A DNA stretch of 22,964 nucleotides from Thermoplasmata archaeon. Its GTDB lineage: Archaea; Thermoplasmatota; Thermoplasmata; Lutacidiplasmatales; UBA184. The position numbers and the translations under genes are program-made. The notes under the pieces were generated by a model. The model was not told the DNA's origin. It saw only the letters and a program-made list of their open reading frames with translations, and searched no databases. The DNA lies in contig JASIEC010000042.1 of NCBI GenBank assembly GCA_030046135.1, forward strand, positions 1 to 22,964. The letters are read 5' to 3'. This document shows positions 1 through 7,220 of the stretch, one piece after another; position 1 is the first letter of the stretch; each line of letters opens with the position of its first letter.

Positions 1-175
1 CGTCGACCGTCGGACGATAGTTCGAGCGTCGATCCCAGCTCGCCTCGTCGTACAGATCGCTGGCGAAGACCTCGACGTCGTCGCCGGCGGTACGCTGGCG
101 GCGGGCGAGCTCTCGAACGTTGGTCTCGACCCCTCCGGGGGCATCGAACCGGAGCGTGACGTGAACGATCTTCAT
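1..175 (-). CDS. Glycosyltransferase family 4, N-terminal fragment cut by window edge
   Basis: The minus strand from an ATG at 175 stays open to the window edge and gives 58 residues starting MKIVHVTLRFDAPGGVETNV. The GGVE motif about 13 residues in is the acceptor-side glycine loop of GT4 (GT-B fold) enzymes, and the next glycosyltransferase has the same motif at the same place. The ATG overlaps that gene's stop in an ATGA junction, so the two are very probably co-transcribed and translationally coupled. The donor-binding half lies outside the window, so the sugar and acceptor cannot be guessed. Surface glycan, glycolipid or S-layer glycosylation is the usual role of such pairs in archaea (inference). 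Confidence 0.8.
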   Translation of the reverse strand, partial: MKIVHVTLRFDAPGGVETNVRELARRQRTAGDDVEVFASDLYDEASWDRRSNYRPTVD

Positions 176-1353
176 CCGGCGAGCACGTCCCGATAGAGGC
201 CCTCGAGGGTGGCGGCGACCGCGTCCCACCGGTAGCGCGGCACCACCGTGGCGCGGCCGGTCTCCCCGAGCCGCCGGGCCAGCTCACGGTCGTTCCAGAT
301 CCGCCCGATCGCCTCGGCGAGCGCGCCCGGGGCGTGCGGAGGCACGAGGAGCCCCGTGCGGCCGTCCTCGATGACCTCGGGGATCCCGCCGACGCGCGAG
401 GCGACGACCGGCGTCCCTTGCGCCAGCGCCTCGAGCAGGACCAGCCCGAACGCTTCGTAGTCGCTGGGCAGCACCAGGGCCCGGGCCTCCCGGTAGGCGG
501 CGGCGAGGAGCCGCTCGTCCGCCACATGCCCGACGCGCCGCAGGCGGCTCGTGATCCCGAGCTCGCGGGCGCGGTCCTCGAGCGCGGCGGCCATCCCTCC
601 GTCCTCACCGACCACGACCAGGGTCGCCTGCGGGTCCTGCCGAGAGAGGGGGACGAACGCCTCCGCGAGCGCGAGAAGCCCCTTGTTGGATGCCAGGCGC
701 CCCACAAACAGTAGGAACGGGCCGTCGATCCCGTACGCCCGGGAGAACGCCGAAGGGTCCTCCGGAGGGGGAGGGAGCGGAGTGTACCCGGGAGGAACGA
801 TCGTCACCGGTGGCAGCTCGATGCGAAGCTCGCGCATCAACCGCTCCTCCTCCCGGGTCTGGACGATCAGCCGCGCGGCCCCCGCGAGGGTCCGGGCGGC
901 GAGCCGGCGATCGTAGAACCCTCGGAGCCGGCGACGCCACCAGCCTCCCTCGATCGACCAGGGAGGGTGGTAGTGGGCGGTGACGACGAACGGGGGCCCG
1001 CCCCGCCGTCGCGCCCGGGCAGCGACCGTCACCTGATGCGTGCCGTAGGTGTGGGCGTGCACGACGTCCGGTCTCGCCTCGGCGATCGCCGTATCCAGGC
1101 CCCGAAAGAACGTGTAGTGGGCCGCGCCGGGGAGGCTCCAGACCGGCAGCCGCCGGACGGAGCCGAACGCCGTGCGCTCCTGTCGGGGGACCTCCGGCGG
1201 CAGGCGCTGCCAGGGGAACTCGCGGTACAGCTCGCTCGTCAGGACATCGACCGCGACGCCGCGCGCGCCGAGGTGCGACGCCAGCTCCGCGACGTGCCGC
1301 TCGACCCCGCCCGGACCGGGAGGATAGCGGGTCGCGAGCTGGGCGACCTTCAC
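172..1353 (-). CDS. Glycosyltransferase family 4 (GT-B fold)
   Basis: This 393-residue protein probably transfers a sugar from an activated donor to a lipid-linked or surface glycan acceptor on the cytoplasmic side of the membrane. The N-terminal domain has the GPGGVERHV glycine loop at residues 13-21 and a HAHTYG segment near 99-104. The C-terminal Rossmann domain has FVGRLASNKG (216-225, donor-phosphate Lys224) and the GT4 EX7E motif (Glu300 and Glu308), followed by GTPVVASRVGGIPEVI. The start is a GTG at 1353 and a TATA-like element lies about 25 bases upstream, as expected for a leaderless message. The following glycosyltransferase overlaps its stop by 4 bases. The family is clear; donor and acceptor are unknown. 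Confidence 0.93.
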   Translation of the reverse strand: MKVAQLATRYPPGPGGVERHVAELASHLGARGVAVDVLTSELYREFPWQRLPPEVPRQERTAFGSVRRLPVWSLPGAAHYTFFRGLDTAIAEARPDVVHAHTYGTHQVTVAARARRRGGPPFVVTAHYHPPWSIEGGWWRRRLRGFYDRRLAARTLAGAARLIVQTREEERLMRELRIELPPVTIVPPGYTPLPPPPEDPSAFSRAYGIDGPFLLFVGRLASNKGLLALAEAFVPLSRQDPQATLVVVGEDGGMAAALEDRARELGITSRLRRVGHVADERLLAAAYREARALVLPSDYEAFGLVLLEALAQGTPVVASRVGGIPEVIEDGRTGLLVPPHAPGALAEAIGRIWNDRELARRLGETGRATVVPRYRWDAVAATLEGLYRDVLAG

Positions 1354-1370
1354 GCTGGGCTCGAGCCCGG

Positions 1371-1380
1371 CCCCTTACTT
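1371..1380 (-). promoter_or_regulatory. TATA-like element for the glycosyltransferase pair
   Basis: Minus strand AAGTAAGGGG, centred about 24 bases before the GTG at 1353. The spacing predicts transcription starting at or next to the start codon. No Shine-Dalgarno sequence is visible between the element and the gene. Confidence 0.5.
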
Positions 1381-1448
1381 GATGGGGCGGTCGTCCGGCG
1401 CTCTCGCGTCCGGGCACGGTCGGCGCGGCGAGAGACCATCGCGCGGCC

Positions 1449-2528
1449 CTAGGAGACCGAGCGCATCGTCGCGAGCCGCTGGGCGTACTTCTTGTAGACC
1501 TCGGTCGCCCGCGCGACCGCCTCGGTCTTCACGTACTCGTTCGCCTGGTGCGAGAGCTCCTCTTCGCCGGCGCCGAAGATGACGACCCTCGGGTTCACCT
1601 GGGAGTAGTGCACCGCCTCGGAGGCGTGGACGAGGACCGTCGTCTCGGCCTGGGCGACCTCGCGGAGGAGCTTCACGTGCTCGGAGGCGGGGTCGATCTG
1701 GACCGCGGGCATCGTGAGGACCCGGCGGAGGGTGAACGGGGTCTTGATCCGGCGGAGGTGCTCCTCGATCTCGTGGTAGAGCTGGTCGGGGGCGTACGGG
1801 GGAGGGAACCGGATGTCGACCTCGGAGGTCGCCTTGTTCGGCACGACGTTGAGGCGCGTCCCGCCGTTCAGCGTCCCGATGTTGAGCGTGACGCCCCCGA
1901 GCTCGGGGTGCGCGATGCGGCCCTTGAACGACTCAAGCCCCCGGAGCAGGCGCATCATCTTCGAGATGGCGTTCTCTCCGAGGTGCGGCATCGCGCCGTG
2001 GGCCGCCTTCCCCCGGGTCTCGATGGCGAGATCGAGGACCCCCTTCTCGGCGTAGGCGACGCGGAGCCCGGTCGGCTCCCCGACGACGACCGCCTTCGCC
2101 CGCCGGAGGGGGAGCGTCTTCGCGAGCGCCGCGGCCCCCTGCATCGACGTCTCCTCGTCGGTGGTGAACGCGAGGACGACCGGGATCTTCCTCGCGACCA
2201 GGTCCTGCGCCGCCTCGAGCATCGCGACGACGGTCCCCTTCATGTCGGCCGCGCCCCGGCCGTACATCCGGCCCGAGGCGAGCTGGCTCTGCGAGAAGCT
2301 CCAGTACTCGCCGATCGGAGGGGTGTCGAGGTGCCCGGAGAGCACCACCCCGCCCTGCCCGAACTCGGCGAGCAGCGCGGGCGCGCTCGAGTCGCCGAAG
2401 AGCGTGTTGCGCATGTGGATCTGGTCCGTGAACGACTGGACGTAGTCGAGGACCTCCTGCTTGTCCGCGAACGGGTCGCTCGGGATCCGGATCACCTCGG
2501 CCAGCATGTCCACCATCTGGCGCTTCAT
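1449..2528 (-). CDS. M20 family metallopeptidase / amidohydrolase (ArgE/DapE/CPG2-like)
   Basis: A 359-residue cytosolic di-zinc hydrolase that cleaves a small amide bond, as in acetylornithine deacetylases, succinyl-DAP desuccinylases and dipeptidases. The metal site is complete: His66 and Asp68 in SGHLDT, bridging Asp95 in GRGAADMKG, catalytic Glu125 with Glu126 in TTDEE, Glu151 in GEPTG, and the late His327 in SHQANEYV. A dimerisation (lid) domain lies between about residues 165 and 275. The ATG at 2528 has a weak AGGA-type ribosome site about 8-11 bases upstream. The best TATA-like element (near 2606) is almost 80 bases away, so this message probably carries a leader. Neighbours do not reveal the substrate; no arginine or lysine synthesis genes are present. 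Confidence 0.9.
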   Translation of the reverse strand: MKRQMVDMLAEVIRIPSDPFADKQEVLDYVQSFTDQIHMRNTLFGDSSAPALLAEFGQGGVVLSGHLDTPPIGEYWSFSQSQLASGRMYGRGAADMKGTVVAMLEAAQDLVARKIPVVLAFTTDEETSMQGAAALAKTLPLRRAKAVVVGEPTGLRVAYAEKGVLDLAIETRGKAAHGAMPHLGENAISKMMRLLRGLESFKGRIAHPELGGVTLNIGTLNGGTRLNVVPNKATSEVDIRFPPPYAPDQLYHEIEEHLRRIKTPFTLRRVLTMPAVQIDPASEHVKLLREVAQAETTVLVHASEAVHYSQVNPRVVIFGAGEEELSHQANEYVKTEAVARATEVYKKYAQRLATMRSVS

Positions 2529-2601
2529 CGGAGCGTTCCTCGTTCGCCGTCCGGTGCGGATCCCACAGCAGTCAGGCGAGGAACCGACAGGGGGCGCCGA
2601 G

Positions 2602-2611
2602 ATTTATCGGT
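2602..2611 (-). promoter_or_regulatory. Candidate TATA element upstream of the M20 peptidase
   Basis: Minus strand ACCGATAAAT, the most A/T-rich run in the divergent gap between the peptidase and the PAC2 gene. It lies about 78 bases before the peptidase ATG, implying a leader of about 50 bases. It could also serve the plus strand as a second, distal PAC2 promoter. Confidence 0.3.
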
Positions 2612-2683
2612 ATTCCCGCGGCGCCGGCGCGCCCCCCGGCCGGCGGCCCCCGGCGCCCGAGCGCCGCGGCTCCTCCCAAAAGC

Positions 2684-2691
2684 GGATTAAG
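2684..2691 (+). promoter_or_regulatory. TATA-like element for the PAC2 gene
   Basis: GGATTAAG preceded by a CCAAAAGC stretch that could act as BRE. It lies about 25 bases before the GTG at 2713, the standard spacing for a leaderless archaeal message, and this supports choosing that GTG over upstream in-frame starts. Confidence 0.55.
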
Positions 2692-2712
2692 GTCGCCCGG
2701 GCATCCTTTCGC

Positions 2713-3507
2713 GTGGCCGCGGCCGAGGTCCGGGAGGTCGGCGAGGTCCGGATCGTCGACACGCGCGACGAGTCGCTCAAGGGGGCGATGATGGTGGTCG
2801 GCTTCCCGACCCACGGGCTCGTCGGGTCGGTGGCCGCCTCCTACCTCGTCCACTCGCTCGACATGACGCCGATCGCGTACATGGCGAGCGAGGAGTTCCC
2901 GCCGACCGTCATCATGGAGGAGGGGGTCGTGAGCGCCCCGATCCGATTCTACGCGAGCAAGCTCGTCTGCGGCGTCGAGGGGTCCTGCGACCAGCTCGTC
3001 GTCGTCCTCTCCGACATTCAGCCCCCCGTCCACATGCTCTACCGGCTCGGCCGCGTCCTCCTCGACTGGGCCGAGCGCAAGGGCGTGAAGTTCGTCCTCG
3101 CGGTCGAGGGCCAGCCGATCGAGAGCGACGTCGAGGGGGACGCGCGGGTCGTCGCGATGGCGAACCGCGCCGCGGCCCCCCTGCTCGAGAAGTACGAGTT
3201 CCAGGCCGCGAACGGGGTCGTCACCGGCCTCGCGGGGGGCCTCCTGCTCGGCGCGATCCAGCGGGTCACGCCGGTCCTGTGCCTCGTCGCCCAGGCGCAC
3301 AAGGACTACCCGGACGCGCGGGCCGCGGCGAAGGTGATCGAGACGATCAACCCGCTCGTGCCGCTGCTCGTGCTGGACACGAAGCCGCTCCGGGAGAAGG
3401 CCCGGCAGATCGAGCTGGAGGTCCGCCAGACGCTCCAGCAGACGCGCAAGTCGGTGACGCGGATGCGGGAGGCGGAGCCGGAAGGGCCGGGTGAGATGTA
3501 TCGCTGA
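2713..3507 (+). CDS. PAC2 family proteasome-assembly-type chaperone with HbYX-like tail
   Basis: A 264-residue protein of the PAC2 family. Archaeal members (PbaA/PbaB type) resemble eukaryotic PAC1/PAC2 and associate with 20S proteasome alpha subunits or act as ATP-independent chaperones. The N-terminal signature GFPTHGLVGSVAASYL occupies about residues 30-45, and a second glycine-rich turn, TGLAGGLLLGA, lies near 170-180. A charged, helical C-terminal segment follows. The last residues are GEMYR, so the protein ends in hydrophobic-Tyr-any, the HbYX pattern that docks into the proteasome alpha ring. I chose GTG 2713 from the TATA spacing and because the frame upstream encodes unlikely GC-rich filler. 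It leads a run of plus-strand genes concerned with translation and protein quality control. Confidence 0.88.
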   Translation: MAAAEVREVGEVRIVDTRDESLKGAMMVVGFPTHGLVGSVAASYLVHSLDMTPIAYMASEEFPPTVIMEEGVVSAPIRFYASKLVCGVEGSCDQLVVVLSDIQPPVHMLYRLGRVLLDWAERKGVKFVLAVEGQPIESDVEGDARVVAMANRAAAPLLEKYEFQAANGVVTGLAGGLLLGAIQRVTPVLCLVAQAHKDYPDARAAAKVIETINPLVPLLVLDTKPLREKARQIELEVRQTLQQTRKSVTRMREAEPEGPGEMYR

Positions 3508-3529
3508 GACCGCCCCGTCGCCGTCGTCG

Positions 3530-3994
3530 ATGCCCCTGCCCACGGGCCGCCCCGCGGCGACGCTGCGGGGGTTCCGGCCGGGCGATGTCCCGTTCGTCGC
3601 GACGATCGTCGCCGAGGCGCTCCACGAGCGCTACGACCCCGGCCTCTACAGCTCGCTCAGCGAGGAGTGGCCCGAGGGGTTCCTGGTCGCCGCGGACAGC
3701 CGCGACGTGCCGATCGGCTTCCTGCTCGGGGTGAACCAGGTCGCGGGCGAGGCCCGGGTCCTGATGTTCGCCGTCGACCGGACGCGCCGGAACGAGGGCA
3801 TCGGCACCTGGCTGATGGACGCGTTCCTCGAGCGGAGCCGCCTTCGCGGCTTCCGGCGCCTCACCCTCGAGGTCCGAGTCTCGAACGCGACCGCGATCCG
3901 CTTCTACACGCGGTACCGCTACTCGGTCGTCGACCTCCTGCGCGGCTACTACTCGGACGGCGAGGACGGCTACCAGATGGCACGCGACCTCTAG
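3530..3994 (+). CDS. GNAT N-terminal acetyltransferase, RimI/Ard1 type
   Basis: A protein of about 154 residues that should transfer acetyl from acetyl-CoA to protein N-termini (archaeal Ard1/NatA-like activity). GNAT motif A is VDRTRRNEGIGTWLMDAF, with the acetyl-CoA pyrophosphate loop RNEGIG. Motif B continues through LEVRVSNATAIRFYTRYRY. The C-terminal YYSDGEDGYQM matches the YY-DGEDAY-M ending of archaeal Ard1/RimI enzymes. The ATG at 3530 is preferred. An in-frame GTG at 3491 inside the PAC2 3' end would add 13 residues outside the fold. There is no clear TATA element in the 22-base gap, so it is probably co-transcribed with the PAC2 gene. Its location two genes before NAC fits work on nascent chains. 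Confidence 0.88.
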   Translation: MPLPTGRPAATLRGFRPGDVPFVATIVAEALHERYDPGLYSSLSEEWPEGFLVAADSRDVPIGFLLGVNQVAGEARVLMFAVDRTRRNEGIGTWLMDAFLERSRLRGFRRLTLEVRVSNATAIRFYTRYRYSVVDLLRGYYSDGEDGYQMARDL

Positions 3995-4012
3995 CGGCGT
4001 CGGGAGCGTAGC

Positions 4013-4020
4013 CGCTAAGA
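4013..4020 (+). promoter_or_regulatory. TATA-like element for the CBS-HPF gene
   Basis: CGCTAAGA, centred about 29 bases before the ATG at 4046. The same CGCTAAG core occurs before grpE and, inverted, before dph2, so it looks like the form a TATA box takes in this GC-rich genome. Confidence 0.5.
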
Positions 4021-4045
4021 CCGCCCCCCGCTCCGGGTCCCTCCG

Positions 4046-5293
4046 ATGCCCTCCGCGTGGCCGTCCGCCTCCGACCTGATGACCCCCCGCCCGGTGACGC
4101 TCCCGCACGACGCCCCGATCTCGACCGCGCTCGGGATGATGCGGACCCGGGGGTTCCACGAGATCCCGGTCCTCCGCCGGTCCCGCCTCATCGGCCTCCT
4201 CACGTTCGAGTCGATCGCGCGCCGGGCCTCCCGGGCGCTGACGACGAAGGTCGAGCACCTCCTCCTCCTCCCGCCGCTGATCACGCCGAGCACCCTCTAC
4301 CCCGAGATCGCCGAGCAGCTCCTCGCGTCGAGCCTTCGGGCGGCGCCGGTCGTCGGGCGGAAGGGAGAGCTCCTCGGGATCGTCAGCCGGACCGACCTCG
4401 TCCGCGCCCTGCCGGGCCTCCCCCAGATCACCCGGGGCCGCCTCCCCACGGTCGAGGAGGTCGCCAGCCCGTCCCAGACGGTCGTGGGCGAGGACGACCT
4501 GTGCCGGAACCTGGTGGCGCAGATCCGGCTGCTCGAGGAGCATCCGCTCCCGGTCGTCGATCGGAAGGGCCGTCTCGTCGGCGCCGTCGGGGTCAAGGAC
4601 CTGGGCGCGGTCCTCTGGCGCCCGGTCACCGGGGGGAAGCGGGACGCGCGGGCCGCGAAGACTGCGCTCGACGTGCGGGTCGGCTCGATCATGCACGCGC
4701 CCCCGGTCACGGTGGCGATCGGAACGGACGTCGCCGCCGCCGCCCGGCGGATGAGCGAGGAGAACGTCTCGAGCGTCTTCGTGGTCGAGGACGGCCGCCC
4801 GGTGCGGGTCCTCGCCCAGGCGGACCTTCTCGGGGTCATCGTCGCCCGGAGCCGCCCCGCGCGCGGTCGGGCCCGGGTGGAGGACGTCTACGTCGAGATC
4901 TCGGGGCTGCGCGGTTCGGGGGACCCCGGGCTGCTGGCGGACATCGACCACCTGATCGCGAAAGGGCTCGGCCGGATCCACGGCACCGTCAAGCCCCGGC
5001 TCCTCTCCGTCCACTTCGCCCCCCACGCGACGCACCGGACGAACGAGCTCACGGTCGAGGCCCGGCTGCATACCGACGAGGGGGTGTTCTACGCCTCCCA
5101 CACCGGTTGGAACCTGATGGCGGGGGTCGCCGGCCTCCTCGACGAGCTCGTCGCCCAGACCCGGCGCACGGCGGAGGCCGACCGGGCGAGGCACCGGCGG
5201 AGCCGGCGCCCCTCGGGGGCCGAGGAGACGTCGTCCTCCGACCCCGACCTCGAGGCGAAGATCCGCGCCGCGACGTCGCGCGACGAGGAGTAG
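4046..5293 (+). CDS. Four-CBS-domain protein with C-terminal HPF/RaiA-like domain; candidate ribosome hibernation factor
   Basis: A 415-residue soluble protein. Four CBS repeats are readable at about residues 10-60, 67-125, 133-190 and 211-268, each ending in the usual hydrophobic strand plus helix (for example LLGIVSRTDLVRAL). Paired CBS modules normally bind adenine nucleotides. Residues about 278-375 change character: strand VYVEIS, a long helix with LIAKGLGRI, then strands LLSVHFAP, ELTVEARLHT and VFYASH, and a last helix NLMAGVAGLLDELVAQTRR. That beta-alpha-beta-beta-beta-alpha order, and the ending resembling a DLAVDKLERQLRK-type helix, match S30AE/HPF ribosome-binding proteins. A charged tail follows. 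I infer an energy-sensing factor that binds ribosomes. NAC starts 8 bases downstream. The CBS assignment is secure; the HPF assignment is from fold pattern only. Confidence 0.82.
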   Translation: MPSAWPSASDLMTPRPVTLPHDAPISTALGMMRTRGFHEIPVLRRSRLIGLLTFESIARRASRALTTKVEHLLLLPPLITPSTLYPEIAEQLLASSLRAAPVVGRKGELLGIVSRTDLVRALPGLPQITRGRLPTVEEVASPSQTVVGEDDLCRNLVAQIRLLEEHPLPVVDRKGRLVGAVGVKDLGAVLWRPVTGGKRDARAAKTALDVRVGSIMHAPPVTVAIGTDVAAAARRMSEENVSSVFVVEDGRPVRVLAQADLLGVIVARSRPARGRARVEDVYVEISGLRGSGDPGLLADIDHLIAKGLGRIHGTVKPRLLSVHFAPHATHRTNELTVEARLHTDEGVFYASHTGWNLMAGVAGLLDELVAQTRRTAEADRARHRRSRRPSGAEETSSSDPDLEAKIRAATSRDEE

Positions 5294-5301
5294 GGGCCGC
5301 G

Positions 5302-5706
5302 ATGCTGCCGGGCGCGGGGCGGAACCCGAAGGAGATGGAGCTGATGATGCGCCGCCTCGGCATGCGCTCCGAGCCGCTCTCGGGGGTCGAGGAGGTCGTC
5401 GTCCGAACCCGGGCCCAGGAGCACGTCTTCCGGCAACCCGAGGTGACGGTGATCACGGTCCAGGGGGTCCGCACGTACCAGGTCGTCGGCACCCCCGAGG
5501 TGCGCCCCCGCAGCGCGGGCTCGCCCGGCGCCGCGGGGGCCGCCCCGACGGCCGCTCCATCCGGACCCGCCGACGAGGACATCCAGCTCGTGATGGAGCA
5601 GGCGAACGTCTCGCGCGAGGAGGCCGTCGAGGCGCTGCTCGCGACCCACGGGGCTCCGGCGGAGGCGATCCTCCGGATCCTGACCCGCGGGGAAGGCGGT
5701 GGCTGA
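5302..5706 (+). CDS. nac: Archaeal nascent polypeptide-associated complex protein (NAC)
   Basis: A 134-residue ribosome-associated chaperone that binds nascent chains at the exit tunnel; archaeal NAC works as a homodimer. The N-terminal PGAGRNPKEMELMMRRLGM is the family signature, with the basic helix that contacts the ribosome. The NAC beta-barrel follows to about residue 65 (EEVVVRTRAQEHVF through VITVQGVRTYQVVG). An Ala/Pro linker at about 68-90 leads to a C-terminal UBA domain (DEDIQLVMEQANVSREEAVEALL onward, about 92-131). The start is an ATG 8 bases after the CBS-HPF stop, so the two are an operon. The Nudix gene begins inside its last codons. Confidence 0.93.
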   Translation: MLPGAGRNPKEMELMMRRLGMRSEPLSGVEEVVVRTRAQEHVFRQPEVTVITVQGVRTYQVVGTPEVRPRSAGSPGAAGAAPTAAPSGPADEDIQLVMEQANVSREEAVEALLATHGAPAEAILRILTRGEGGG

Positions 5707-6145
5707 GGCTCCCGGCCCGGTGGCCCGGGAGTGCGTCGAAGGGTACCTGTTCGCCCGGCCGACCCTCGAGCTCCTGCTCTTCCGACGGCCCCCTTCGCGG
5801 GGCCGTATCTGGGTCCCGATCAGCGGCAAGGTCGACCCGGGCGATGCGGGGTTCGAAGCGGCGCTGCGACGCGAGCTCGAGGAGGAGACGGGGCTCGCCC
5901 GGCCCCTCGCCGTGCTCCCTCTTGACTGGCAGGTGACGTTCCGGGCCGACAACGGGGAGACGTGGCGACTCCACGCCTTCGCCGTCGAGGTCCCCCCGGG
6001 CTTCCGCCCCCGGCTCAGCCCCGAGCACGAGGCGTTCGAGTGGGTCTCCGCCGACGAGGCGGTCCGCCGCCTCCACTATCCGGACAACCGGGACGCGGTC
6101 GGGGTGCTCCTCCGCCGTATCGGGCCGGCCCCCCGCAACCCTTAG
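5699..6145 (+). CDS. Nudix hydrolase
   Basis: A 148-residue hydrolase of nucleoside diphosphates linked to another moiety. The core RELEEETGL, with the metal-binding glutamates, sits at about residues 62-70 after GKVDPGDAGFEAALR. The Nudix box is slightly irregular: there is one extra residue between the leading glycine and the RE pair, and the mid-box Glu position is Ala, with Asp one residue before. An ISGKVDPG entry and a C-terminal FEWVSADEAVRRL segment resemble NTP or Ap4A-type hydrolases, but the substrate cannot be fixed. It starts at a GTG overlapping the NAC stop by 8 bases, so it is translationally coupled. The stop codon lies inside the dph2 TATA element. Confidence 0.88.
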   Translation: MAEAPGPVARECVEGYLFARPTLELLLFRRPPSRGRIWVPISGKVDPGDAGFEAALRRELEEETGLARPLAVLPLDWQVTFRADNGETWRLHAFAVEVPPGFRPRLSPEHEAFEWVSADEAVRRLHYPDNRDAVGVLLRRIGPAPRNP

Positions 6146-6147
6146 CG
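6140..6147 (+). promoter_or_regulatory. TATA-like element for dph2, overlapping the Nudix stop codon
   Basis: CCTTAGCG, centred about 28 bases before the dph2 ATG. It is the inverted form of the CGCTAAG core seen before other genes here. The TAG inside it is the Nudix stop. Confidence 0.45.
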
Positions 6148-6170
6148 GGCCGGACGAGCGTCAGGCGATC

Positions 6171-7211
6171 ATGGCGGACGAGGCGAGCCGGCCCGGCGCC
6201 CCGGGGGCGTCCGCGCCCCGTGTCTTCCCCGCCGTCGGGGAGGAGCTGATCGCTGCGGTCCGCACGGCCTCCCCCCGGAGGATCGTGCTCCAGGTCCCGG
6301 CGGGCCTCGTCCGGGACGCCCACGAGCTCGCCGGACGGCTGCGGGAGGCGACCGGCTCCCCGATCGTCGTCGCGTCGCGCCCCTGCTTCGGGGCGTGCGA
6401 CCCCCCGACGCTCGACGAGGCGCCGCGGGCCGACCTCGCGATCGTCCTCGGCCACGCGCCGATCCCGAACGCGCTCCCTTCGCGGGCGACGTTCTTCGTC
6501 GAGATGCGGGCCGCGGGGGGGGACGCCCCGGCGCTTGCGGACGCGGTTCGAGCGGCCGGCGTCCCGCGCCGCCTCGGCGTCGTCGCGTCGATCCAGCACC
6601 TCGACCTCGTCGCGCCGCTCTCCGCCGCCCTCGCGGAGCGGGGCTACGAGGTCCACGTCGGCCGGGGGGACCGCCGTCTCGCCTACGCCGGGCAGGCGCT
6701 CGGCTGCAACTACACCGGGGCCGAGGAGGTCGTCGGGGCCGTCGACGCGTTCCTGTTCGTGGGGACGGGCCGGTTCCATCCGCTCGGCCTCGCCTGGGCC
6801 GTCGACCGACCGGTCTGGTCGATCGACCCGCTCCAGGGAACGCTCGAGCCCCCGATCGACCGGGGCTCGCTCGTCCGGCGCCGGCAGCTCCTGGTGGCGA
6901 GCGTTCGCGATGCGCGACGGTGGGGAGTCCTGGTCTCGACGTTCTCGGGGCAGAACCGGACGCCCACGGCCCTCGCCCTCCAGGAACGCGCCCGGGCCCA
7001 CGGGCGGGAGGCGGAGATCCTCCTCGCGGAGAGGATCGATCCGAGGGACCTCGAGGGACGGAGCCTGGACGCCTACGTCAACACCGCGTGCCCGAGGATC
7101 GCGCTCGACGACGCCGAGAGCTACCCCAAGCCGGTGCTCACGCCGCCCGAGTTCCTCATGGCCCTCGGGGAGCTTCCCCTCGAGCCGTACCGGTTCGACA
7201 CGTACCACTGA
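6171..7211 (+). CDS. dph2: Diphthamide synthase Dph2 (2-(3-amino-3-carboxypropyl)histidine synthase)
   Basis: A 346-residue non-canonical radical-SAM enzyme that, as a homodimer in archaea, transfers the 3-amino-3-carboxypropyl group of SAM to the target histidine of elongation factor 2, the first step of diphthamide synthesis. The three 4Fe-4S cysteine regions are present: RPCFGACD (Cys72/Cys76), LGCNYTGA (Cys179) and NTACPRIALDD (Cys307), spaced like the three domains of the family. Other family motifs include VLQVPAGL (39-46) and STFSGQNR (256-263). The first 18 residues are a Pro/Ala leader outside the fold. The ATG has a TATA-like element about 28 bases upstream. The gene ends 9 bases from the convergent pdxT stop. 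Confidence 0.93.
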   Translation: MADEASRPGAPGASAPRVFPAVGEELIAAVRTASPRRIVLQVPAGLVRDAHELAGRLREATGSPIVVASRPCFGACDPPTLDEAPRADLAIVLGHAPIPNALPSRATFFVEMRAAGGDAPALADAVRAAGVPRRLGVVASIQHLDLVAPLSAALAERGYEVHVGRGDRRLAYAGQALGCNYTGAEEVVGAVDAFLFVGTGRFHPLGLAWAVDRPVWSIDPLQGTLEPPIDRGSLVRRRQLLVASVRDARRWGVLVSTFSGQNRTPTALALQERARAHGREAEILLAERIDPRDLEGRSLDAYVNTACPRIALDDAESYPKPVLTPPEFLMALGELPLEPYRFDTYH

Positions 7212-7220
7212 GGGGGACGG

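Noticed and set aside
2461..2712. N-terminal extension of the PAC2 protein by 84 residues from an upstream start
   Set aside because: It would overlap the divergent M20 gene and both promoters, and the added sequence is Arg/Pro filler; the TATA spacing points to the GTG at 2713.
3347..5194. 615-codon open frame on the minus strand opposite the RimI and CBS-HPF genes
   Set aside because: Composition is Asp/Glu/Arg/Pro filler typical of antisense frames in GC-rich DNA; the plus-strand genes show clear domains.
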